This document shows positions 12,774 through 22,876 of a DNA stretch of 64,000 nt, piece by piece; position 1 is the first letter of the stretch, and the number at the start of each line of letters is the position of its first letter. Position numbers and translations under genes: made by a program. The DNA is taken from assembly GCA_008508345.1 (NCBI GenBank), contig QNGE01002651.1:1-64000 (forward strand), read 5' to 3'. Under the pieces are notes generated by a model. It was not told the origin of the DNA. It saw only the letters and a program-made list of their open reading frames with translations, and did not search any database. The DNA is from Paragonimus westermani. Taxonomy: Eukaryota > Platyhelminthes > Trematoda > Plagiorchiida > Troglotrematidae.

Positions 12774-15520
12774 AATACATCCCTCATTGTTGTCTTATAC
12801 ACACGACCCTTAAGCTTCCGAGAGATAACGTGGGAGTTGAACCCGATCCAAAAGGGACAACCCGTTGATGAACGATCTCATTTCTGTACGCGGGGTCATC
12901 ATCTGTCCACCTCGTACCTTGCACCAGTCGGCCGCAGCGTCGACAAAGAGTATTCGGTGTGGCCGACGACCAGCTGGTATCCTTAGCACATGGCCCAGCC
13001 ATCTAAGTCTGTGTGAATATAAATAATGAACAAAACAACTCGCTTGACAATCCGTGTCAAACATCCACTTCCTAACCTCGTCGTTGCTCACTCGCTGATG
13101 CCATCCGATGCAAGCGATCGAACGCAGGAGATCGGTGGTCAGATACCTGAGGACGTTTCACGTCCTGTACGGTGAGTGGCCAAGTCTCTCCGTTACAAAG
13201 TAATACATCCCTCATTGTTGTCTTATACACACGACCCTTAAGCTTCCGAGAGATAACTGTCTGTCGCCACGAGTGCGCCAGATTACCGACTACTACCCTA
13301 GCCCTAGAGATTTGCGCTTCTATTTCATTCCTCACATCGGCGCTGCCGCCGCCGCCACTGTCGCTGATGCAGCTTGTCAGGTATACAAACCGGTCAACAA
13401 CCTTCATGACTCCATTATGCAACACTAAATTTTCGTAATCACAGTAATTTTGCAGAAGCACTGTACTTTGAGTTTGCAAAGCGCATCCCGGAGTACTTAA
13501 TGGAACGCGAAATAGCGTCGAGCTTTGTTTGTGCTGCTTGAAAGTTGCCAAACGGCAGCATCTTGTCAGCATAAGCAAGTCCAGTCAGTCTTCTACCCAC
13601 TAGAAGGTCCCTGGCGTCATCTTGTGAATGGGGGAGAATATCCTGCATTATTTCGTCTATGAACAAAAGTAGTGGACGTGGACAGCCTTGACATACGTTT
13701 TTTCTGGCACTGAAACTGTCAGACACCTCACCGCGAACTCTAACCTAGACAGAAGTATGAGAATTAAGCGCCGACAGATTGTTCAGATACTTGGTCTGTA
13801 CACCAGTACATTTAAGCAACTGTGGAGCGCACCTTTGTAATCGAGAAATACGAAAATTATTCACCGGCAATGCGTATTAAATGAAATCTGGGAAACGATG
13901 AAAATTTTGATCAATATATCCTTGTATAGGACAAAACCCTACTTGTTCTTCCTAATGTTTGATCCCGGGGCTGCAGTTAGTTGACAAAGTATAGTGAATG
14001 TCAGAACCCTAGAAGTGACCGTTCAAACTAATTTCCCCATGGTTTTCGCAAGAGCCCCTGATACCTTAAATACAGACCCCAGTAGGGAGGTGTGGTCTTT
14101 GTCATCCAAACAAGTTGAAACATCTGAGTAAAACCCTCTACCGACAACTCCCCATCTTTTTTTGAGAAGTCGGCATGAGATCATCTAGGCCAACAGCTCT
14201 ATTACGTTTGAGAACCGAAACGTAATTGCAGACCTCAGTCTTAGTGGATGGTTCCAAATCTACCGACGAGGGTGCCACACTACATGTTTGTAGCGGCAAC
14301 ATAATAAAAACAGAAGGCCAGCTAAACTGACCCCCAAAATGTTCCGCCCACTGCTCTTACCTCCTGGACTCACTGTGTATGAGTGTGTCATCTGCTTTGC
14401 TAACAGCTTGAGGAGTGTCAGTGTTCTCTGAAGCTCAAGCAGTTTCCACTTCCTCAGCTTCTTCAGTTAGCCAGGGCTCGCGAACGGTGATTAGGATACG
14501 CTTCGGTTTTCTGCGGATGTCCTTTCTGAACCTTTTAAGTGAACTGCCAGGGGAAGTGTTTTGTCTGAAATCTAGCAATCCTGAAGATTCTTCCGAAGTC
14601 CTACGTATGTTCAATGTCCGAACCAACGTGGGATAGTACCAGTTTCATGAATGGTGTGAGATTGGGGTCCATCGTCTACTGGCATCTCCAGGTTGAGAAC
14701 AGCTAAGGTTCCTGGATTAGATCGGTACTAATGCTCTATTGATCGCATAGCCAGTTTCTGAACAGTCAGCCTTTGTTGTCGGTGGGTGGTTGCTTAACAA
14801 AAGTAAGAGCAAAACAACAACATACCATCGCATGATCTGAATTGAAGCATGTGATCCAATAAGAACGACAGTCTTGTGTGTATTGTGGAGTCCCACCACC
14901 TGTCACTTACAGGTATGTGGTATGAGACCATATCCTATGGGGGAGAATGGGACGCCAAGTATTAAAATGGCAAACAAGTGCCGGCTAAAAATAAACAATG
15001 CTGGGTGCACACCTGCAATGGTCGCCCGCTAATGTCCGAGCGATATAACGCTACACCAAACCTGCCACGAAGGTGGCTGACCTAGGTGTTAATATCTCCA
15101 ACCGGAGTGTCTACATTAGAACCTTGTGTCGATCGAAGAGGAGCGGTCAGCTTCGATTAAAAGACTTTCTAATCTCCCACATCGGTGCACTCAGTTAGTA
15201 CATCAGTGAACAACATGAAAAGGTTTCTGAAGATTTGGCGACCACAGTATGGCCTAAAAAACCCACCGAAGGTACGACACAGTCTGCCGCTACAGGGAAT
15301 GAAATCCACAAACGTGGATGCGATATTTACGCTGGGGACCGTACTCACTTCAGCGTCCGTGGAGTGACTTAACCTGAATAATCAGCATCTGGCCGACAGT
15401 CTGATTGATGTCGGTCCCATACGTTAACTGCTGTTCTGGATTCCAGTCTCTGAAGTACAGCATACGTCGACATTCAGTGAGTCTAGCGTTCGTGCGAGAG
15501 CAGCCTATCGACCTTTGTGT
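12774..15520 (-). mobile_element. LINE family A, long but decayed copy with tandemly duplicated 3' part
   Basis: Read right to left. An endonuclease-start trace (DVCCTSETGIQN) lies near 15,430-15,490. An endonuclease-to-RT linker lies near 14,435-14,900. An RT entry motif (RNRAVGLDDL) and a decayed GFCPIQGYID block follow. The RT palm is at 13,726-13,439 (CQGCPRPLLLFIDEIMQDIL, then LAYADKMLPFG). The C-terminal block is at 13,578-12,810. The catalytic YADD reads YADK, and there are many frameshifts, so it is inactive. A 60-bp stretch at 13,197-13,257 recurs at 12,771-12,831, which marks a tandem duplication of the 3' coding part. Confidence 0.8.
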
Positions 15521-16094
15521 TTTAAAGTGTGATCGTTGAAAGCTTCTACATTAGCTCATACTCTAGGTCTAATCGAGGGAAAAAGGAGGCCTGAGGCTGG
15601 AATTTGCGAGATTAGACCTATCAGGGTAGTATTACCCGTCAAGGTCGGGTTTTGTTGTGACACTTTGGAAACTTACTTAAGTACACTCTGAAACTTAGTT
15701 TTGTTTATACCAGATGTATATCAGAAGTAACAAAGCCTGAAGCTATGTAAACTACTCGCATTCTTCAACTACGCAGACTGCCTCACCGTGTTCCCTATTA
15801 AATTTTTTCTGACGAGAAGCCCTGCATCAAATGGGTAGTTCCAGTTTACTTCAGGGCGCATGCACCCATGCGGCGGGTCATCTACGATACGTTTCCCGTG
15901 GTTTCCCATGGCTAATTTCTAAGTAATTTGAGCGGGCAGCGCATGGAGACACAAATAGGTGTGGTCGAAACGTTAAAAGACGAATGACCGCTTGCTTCTT
16001 TCGCCATGTCAAAGCCGGATAAACGAATGAGCCAACTCAATGCCACTGGGCGCGTCCCCAGGCTGCCTAATGGGGAACCAATTTTCACATTGGG
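15521..16094. other. No gene recognised
   Basis: Short frames only. It lies between oppositely oriented LINE copies and may include decayed 5' LINE sequence. Confidence 0.35.
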
Positions 16095-18990
16095 ACTAAC
16101 TGCGAAATGAGCGAAGTTCTCCTGATAATTAAGCAGTCGCGCCAGGGTGTAGTACGTTCACGGTTGCCAGCCGAGTCTCATAAAAATTGCCACGTAGACT
16201 CTCTGACGGTACTACAACATGGCGTAGGTTGTCTCGCCGCAAAAAGTGTCATGCCCAAACAGGGCACGTGGGTATTCAGACAGCATGCTGTCCGTCTGGC
16301 GGGCTACCGTATGGCTTACGGACATCTCCAGTCTCTGCTAACCCCGGATGACCCCCGAGGAAGGCGTACGAATCACCTCGATGATCACTGTCCTTAACGG
16401 GTACGCGAAGTGTGCAGGGCACCTTCAAGGGCTGGACTCCATTCAAAGAGCGTATGAGCCGATTTAGTCACCGATCCCTAACAACATAAAGTCTGTGCTG
16501 CAATAACCGTGGCAACCTTGGACTCTCTGGCTAGGCAGATTTACAATATTAGGTGCGCCTTCGTGAGCGAATCCTCGAACGGCTGCGCTGCTTTTGTCGC
16601 AACCTCATGCAAAGTGCATTGGGCATCCTGGATGAATGGACTCCACCGAACGACACATGAATCGAACCGCGTGATTCACCCCAGCGCTTTGCGGGTTAGG
16701 TTGCTTTTGAACCAAAGGTTCCAGGTAGGGCCACTCAAGCTAACCCTGTTCTTCGGTCTGAGCAGCTGAGACGTATCCTCGAAAGACTGTGAACTTGACT
16801 TTGTTTTGGTTATGAATTTCGTCCGGCTTTGCTCCCCTGGTACATTTTACTGCACTAACCCATTTTGTCCTCTTTTCCATCTCTTCCCGAATAATTCTTT
16901 ATTCCCCAATCCTATCTTCGCGCACACATCAGAGACTTACCTTGCTTCTCGTTCGCGGCGGAAGTCATCGCCGAAATGGTAGTTAGTCAAACACTCAGGT
17001 TCCTTTGCATGAAGAACACAAGCCTCTATTGGTCCCTCCACCCCCTTCCCGCGAACACCAGTTAGGCATGCCACCGTTAATGTTCAACAACAATCTCTTG
17101 TACGTATTTTGGAGATTCCGGCCATCGACATCTGTTGTCTTGCTGACACACGGATTCACTATGCTAGCCCAGCACCACATCTTCAATATACATTAGCCGC
17201 CTAATTATACCGGTACAATGTGCGCTTGTCTAGAGACCCCGCGGCCCACGACACCGACCAAGTTGATGTCAGAATTGCTCTAAGCGTATACGCAGAGGAG
17301 GCGCTGCTTGATTATACTCCCGTCAACAGCAGCCTTCAGTGAGACTCGAACGTAGGGTTAAACAATCGAGAGGTGCTCATCACAAGCGCTACATGTTTGT
17401 TGTTATGGCATATGCCTCACAGACTGCAGTACAGGCACAGTCAAACCATGATTTTGATCACCAGCTCACTAACGGCTTGCACGGCACACGGGCATTGTAC
17501 TACTGGCTAGAGACTTGAACGTCAAAGTAGGCAGGCTAGCTAAGTGTTAAGCTGGCCCACATCCTCCCGGTACTGGTTGAACAGACAACGGTGAACGTTT
17601 GCTGCAGCTCTGTGCTGATGACAGCCTGTTTCTGATAAGTGCTAGTTTTTGACGCTCTAGGTGTCACTGCACCACCTGGTGACCTCCATCGTCGAGTCAA
17701 TCGTGGACAACGATTGACCACATTTCCGTCAGTCATCGGTGGCTTGGCTGTTTTCAAGATTGCAAGTCAATCTGCAGCACCTGTGTGGAATTCTGTGGTG
17801 CACCGTTATGTCCCAAGTTTACTTTGCGTTTTATTGGGATGTCAGTATCTTGTTAGTCACAAATAGACGTTTGTAAACTACAAGGGCTGTATACGCTTCT
17901 CGCTTACGAATTTGTTTGTCTGTGGTCTGAGTCCCCACTCACCAGACAATATTGAGGTGCGTTGGTTAAATAAAGGGCATGCGAAACACGGGTGCAGTGC
18001 TGCTCCGTTCAGCTGCTAACCACTGGGTCTGTGTACGGCCACTGGAACTTCTTGACCATCGCCGGCATATTGCATCTGGCAGTGAGTATAGCTCGGCCCG
18101 CAGGGATACTCACCGTGAGTTTCGGAAGCAACTGTGGGAGGACTGTCAAACCTGGTGGGCACAGCGCGCTACCGAGAGAGGACAAGCCGTTTCTGCCATT
18201 ATGTCCAGCCTTGGTTAAAGAGCTGACGGCTCGGTCCCAGCAACTGATGATCAGTGAAGTTGTTCCAAACGACTGGGGTTTGGCTAACATCGTCCCGATT
18301 ATCAAGAGGGCTCACGCACTTCTTGTGCAGAACACCGATGGATTATTAGGATCCCTGTTGTGTCAGATCTGCTGACAGCCAATGTACATGTGTCGGGTGG
18401 ACTATGGGAAACGCGTGAAGAACATATCTGTGAGCAGTGATCTGGGTTTCGCCCTGGCCGTGGCTGCATTGATCACGTCTTCATACTCCGCCATTCCTAT
18501 AGAAGGCCAACAGTTGTCCTCTTGTTGGACATCATAGGGTCTTTCGATTCGGTTGACAGAGCTGCACTGTGGGATTATCTGTCGAGGAAGGGTGTGTGCC
18601 TGGGATTTATGTGAACATCGTGAAATCAATGTACTGTCAGACCTCGTGCAGGATTGGGTTTTATGGCGGTGTTTTGTCCAATTCGAGCATCTCAATTGAG
18701 GTGCGATCTAGTTTTCCAGCGTCCTCTTTCCTACCCAGCTCTGCAGTAGACATGACCCTGGCGCATGCCGTGACATACCGTGAATATGATGTTGTGGATT
18801 TGCTCCCAGACACTTGGTTTTGAGAGAAAGAGAGAGAGAGAGTATGCAGCGGGTATTGCCGTAATGTGTGATGGCTCCGGGATAGCGCAGGATATCACAA
18901 ACAGGTTAGAGGCTATGGTTTGTTAGTTTGATGTGTGCTTTGTACGTACTAGGTGCAAGGTGCAGTTTTAAGGTTGTTGGAGCTCTGAAC
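16095..18990 (+). mobile_element. RTE-type LINE family B, decayed, nearly full-length
   Basis: The 5' region at 16,095-16,750 matches the 5' region of the second copy at 58.4 kb in several blocks. An endonuclease domain trace follows (about 17,040-17,560), with the shared CAGCTCTGTGCTGATGA block near 17,605. A linker lies at about 18,010-18,190. RT motif A is recognisable near 18,515-18,590 (IIGSFDSVDRAALWDYLSRK). The YADD region reads YAAGIAVMC at about 18,843 and is followed by AQDITNRLEAMV. Both the catalytic residues and the frame are broken. A GA-rich microsatellite lies at 18,824-18,841. The element is cut at its 3' side by repeat R. Confidence 0.75.
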
Positions 18991-19008
18991 CCCCCTACCC
19001 CTCATCTG

Positions 19009-19745
19009 ATGTGGCGTTAGAAGTAGTGGCGATGTTCGTACGACTTGAGAGCCTTATGAGTGTTGGTGGAATGTGTGATAAGTCCACAGATCGCATAGCA
19101 GTGGTTCGGTTGACGTTTACCGAATCACGCCATCTGTGTCGTTGACATGGTCTCAGTGTTTGTGTGAAAAGTCGAGTATAGATTGCTACCGTAAGTGGTG
19201 TCCGACTGTCTGCTCCGAATGCTGGTTCATTTGCGCGGAGGATGTTCATAGTGTGTCGGTTTTCGACCATCGGATTTTGGGAAACATTGATCGCCTTTAG
19301 TGGGAACCCGATGTGAACAGTGTCGATATCTGCTGACTGATAATCCGTGTTGATCATTGAGCATTTTGATGTCGTCTTGCAGGCTTCTTTGGCTTGACCA
19401 CATTTTACGAGTGCCAACTCACCGCTTGTCACATCGTGCGTTGTTTGGGATTGGTGGGTTGGACTGGAAGTGGTAGATTTGGGTTCGGGGTATGAAAGGA
19501 TTCATTGTGAAGCTTGCTTTTATGTGGCGCTCGCGGTTTCCTGGCTTTTGTCCGACGGGTACTGGACTTTTGATTGTTGACGTTCCGTGATGTGGCAATG
19601 AATGTCGCCATTTTTGTGAGTTTCTATGTGCGCCGTTGTATTTTCTCCTGGTCGCGGTACACATTGTTTTTTCTCACATTTTGTGGACGTTTGTCACTCC
19701 TTGTGGTTTTACAGTGTTACCAGTAAAACGTATAAATGTGTATGG
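19009..19745 (+). repeat. Dispersed repeat R, copy 2
   Basis: Matches the reverse complement of window bases 1-737. There are small differences at the inner end (for example GTTAG for GTTGG and GTTCG for GGTCG). It stops at exactly the base that pairs with window position 1, immediately before a single N. Confidence 0.85.
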
Positions 19746-19746
19746 N
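19746..19746. other. Single N: assembly join
   Basis: One ambiguous base separates two head-to-tail copies of repeat R. The left copy stops at the base corresponding to the window start and the right copy starts mid-repeat, so this looks like a contig join rather than a miscalled base. Confidence 0.7.
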
Positions 19747-20407
19747 TGCAATAGCCTGTAACTGAGCTCATATCTGGTGATGTGGCGTTGGAAGTAGTGG
19801 CGATGGTCGTACGACTTGAGAGCTGTATGAGTGTTGGTGGAATGTGTGATAAGTCCACAGATCGCATAGCAGTGGTTCGGTTGACGTTTACCGAATCACG
19901 CCATCTGTGTCGTTGACATGGTCTCAGTGTTTGTGTGAAAAGTCGAGTATAGATTGCTACCGTAAGTGGTGTCCGACTGTCTGCTCCGAATGCTGGTTCA
20001 TTTGCGCGGAGGATGTTCATAGTGTGTCGGTTTTCGACCATCGGATTTTGGGAAACATTGATCGCCTTTAGTGGGAACCCGATGTGAACAGTGTCGATAT
20101 CTGCTGACTGATAATCCGTGTTGATCATTGAGCATTTTGATGTCGTCTTGCAGGCTTCTTTGGCTTGACCACATTTTACGAGTGCCAACTCACCGCTTGT
20201 CACATCGTGCGTTGTTTGGGATTGGTGGGTTGGACTGGAAGTGGTAGATCGGTGTCAGTGCATGATTTGGGTTCGGGGTATGAAAGGATTCACTGTGAAG
20301 CTTGCTTTTGTGTGGCGCTCGCGGTTTCCTGGCTTTTGTCTGACGGGTACTGGACTTTTGATTGTTGACGTTCCGTGATGTGGCAATGAATGTCGCCATT
20401 TTTGTGT
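19747..20407 (+). repeat. Dispersed repeat R, copy 3
   Basis: Corresponds to the reverse complement of bases 129-770. It carries a 17-bp insertion at 20,249-20,265 that no other copy has, plus several substitutions. It diverges after 20,407. It follows copy 2 in the same orientation. Confidence 0.85.
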
Positions 20408-22430
20408 CTCTATGTGGCTCGTTAGGTATTCTTCTTTATCCGTCTGATCTTTTCTCTCCTTCCTCCCTTCCGCTTTTTTCGCTCCTTCTTACGCATCACC
20501 TTCTTTTTGCTCTTCTGTCCACTGCCCCGTCAGATGCGCTCTATAGTGATCGCTACCCTTGCTAAGTTCGTTGATATCACAGATAGCGCCACTTTTTATT
20601 GCGCTGAGTTGTGCTTTTCAGCTCTTTCACTCTGTGATCATTAGTTTTTTGTTTTCTGGTTATGGACGTTGTTGGGTGCATGACCAGATAGTACCTGTTG
20701 ACACATGCACTTGGGTTGGTAATGGTCAGTTGGATACTTGTGCTTGCTCTGCCGATTCGTTACAAAGACCTACTCTCACCCACATTTGATTCTCGCTGCC
20801 TCGTTCTGCCGTGTTAGTTGATCTACCGTGTGTCTCCACTAATCGGGGTTATCCATTCCCGATTCGCAGTAGGATGATGAAAGTTGCCCGACAGAATGAG
20901 TTTAACTTTGTCTGCGCTGTCCAAAATTTTTCCTAGATGTGCGTGTGAATTACAGTGAATCGCGGTTCTGTGACCAGATTGTGCTTGCTGCACCGCCTGT
21001 TGAATTCAACGCGCTGTTTAAACTTAATCATGGGATAGGCGCAAGCCTATTTCCGATCACATTGGCTAACTGACAACTGAAGCCCACACCAGCGTTGTGT
21101 GGCACTCACGGCATGTGTCCATTGCTTGGCAGACTAAAAGCAAGCGTTGGATATGGTCTTCATGATCTGTCACACCAGTCCACGAAGACCCCCATAAAAC
21201 TGTTCTGAATCCAATGTCGCTCAATTTACGGCTTTTTCTTGTGTAACGACACAGTTCGATAATAAGACCACGAAACTGAAAATCACTGCACGCGAATTAG
21301 GGTTTCTGCAACGCATATCTGCAATCGCACGGTACACACCAACAGGTAATGTGTACCTTGGTTGTGAAGATTTCTGGTGCTATCTACGGCAAACCAACAC
21401 ACGCAACTCACCACGGAGTGTTAGGTGCTGACGCAATCAATTTCGTTACCGTGGCACTTAATCCTGATTGCACCTATGCGATCTTCGTTCATTCCATTGC
21501 TTTGTTGGTCCGCCCCTATCCTATATAATCGAATGTTTCATTTAATCAACTGATGAAAACAAACGAAATGCTCTCATATCGCAATGTATGTCGTCTTGCT
21601 GTTTCGATATCCCAGCATTATTTATCATCAGATGTACCGCATTTCTGTTTGCTGCGATGATGCGGCTTTTTCTGGGATGCTTGAGTGTATATAGTTCTGG
21701 ATCTGAAGTTAGCTAGTTTCGAATACTGAAAAATACAAATGTTTTTTTTGGGGTTAATTCCTGACTTGTTCAGCTGGTTGGCGTTTTTTCATCACTTTAT
21801 TTGACGGTGTTGCACAAAACTTCTCCCCCTTCTGTTGTAGCCTTGTTCACTCTGCTTAACTGGTTGCGTCTCCAACTAGTGAAACTGTTTGAAATTGTTG
21901 CACAGAAGTTCATGACCTATCACTTCACTGTGTTTGCACGTGGGTTGTTGCATGCGACTGTGGCTATGTGAACATTTGAAATTGTCTCTTGGACCACTCG
22001 TTCATTAATTTTCATCGGACAACCTTCTCTCAGGATTCTCAGAGAGGTTTCTAAATCAGCCTTAGCTATACCCCATCTTCCTGTTAGTGCTGAGTCGTTC
22101 GTTTGTCTTAGCTGACGGTTTACGGGCCCTGTGATATGTCACTTTGATTAGAGTAGTCTGTTTGTACTGATCCTTCACAAAGAAATTGTGTAATTGTTCG
22201 ATCAACGTGCTGCCTCATGAAGCCTCATTTTGTACTCATAATCAGATCAAAAATCAACCGACCGTCATTGATTCATTCTTAATCTACTGAGTATTATGAT
22301 TCGATTTGCGCGTGCAGAATCGTTACTATTAATAGTTTATTACTCTTTCGTTCTGTGTAGTACGAATTTGCACTCTTCGAATCAGCCACCACTGACTGGC
22401 CACTATCCATGCTTTCTATGTTGATTTCAG
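20408..22430. other. No confident gene; possible PLE-like trace at 21,249-21,330
   Basis: Starts with a pyrimidine-rich tract. Near 21,249 a plus frame reads FDNKTTKLKITARELGFLQR. This resembles 60,955-61,015 and the start of Penelope-like proteins, but only weakly. No HEAT-repeat exon of the Rif1-like gene could be recognised here. Confidence 0.3.
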
Positions 22431-22876
22431 TTCCTCCCTTACAACCAGACAATCTCACCCGTTCAGCGCCATCTAACTTGTGCGCTAGCCGTCGTGGCCG
22501 TGGCCGACGATCCATGTTAGCTACTCATTCTCCATTGAACTCTGCATCGGGCATACTTGCCGCCCACTTGGGGATTCAACCAGGCGTCAATGTGGTTGAG
22601 TCTCTTCGAGATCGTTGGTCTCCAGTGAGTGGTTCGCCTGGCCCACTGCCAGGTCGACCGTTGATCAAACGTCGTTTATTCATGGGCCAAGCGGACGAGT
22701 TTGGCGATGTAGACAGGTCCTGTAAACCACCGGTATTGAGAATCGGCCGTCTGGCGACAGCACGAAAGCGAACGGTGTCCGACTCGGATCCATCTAGTGG
22801 TGGACCTCGATTGATCGTAGAAGATGACGGCATGTTGCACCCTCCTTTGCCAATCGATTGCGAGGACTCGGCTCAG
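22431..22876 (+). CDS. RIF1: Rif1-like exon: basic/proline region before the LTAHQKE motif
   Basis: Acceptor TTGATTTCAG and donor CAG|GTAAAC. It is open for 148 codons with entry phase 1 and exit phase 0. The protein is basic and proline/glycine-rich (SRRGRGRRS, RPLIKRRLFMGQ, ARKRTVSDSDPSSGG) and turns acidic at the end (LIVEDDG, DCEDSAQ). It has no fold that I recognise and is probably a disordered linker after the HEAT domain. It lies in the spacer, outside the inverted repeat, so it is present once. Confidence 0.7.

Larger units (their letters stand above)
1..13484. repeat. Left arm of a giant inverted repeat
   Basis: This arm is the reverse complement of 30,771-43,598. Paired coordinates sum to 43,599 from base 1 to about 2,016, to 44,259 from 3,381 to about 11,200, and to 44,255 inward of that. 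The first change is caused by the N run in the other arm, the second by a CA repeat of 6 units here against 8 there. Open frames in the two arms read the same protein almost everywhere. Identity stops inside a LINE at 13,484-13,486. It contains reversed copies of three Rif1-like exons and several LINE fragments. Confidence 0.95.

Noticed and set aside
21549..21580. CTGATGAAAACAAACGAAAT resembling a hammerhead core
   Set aside because: There is no stem II pairing and no stem I partner.
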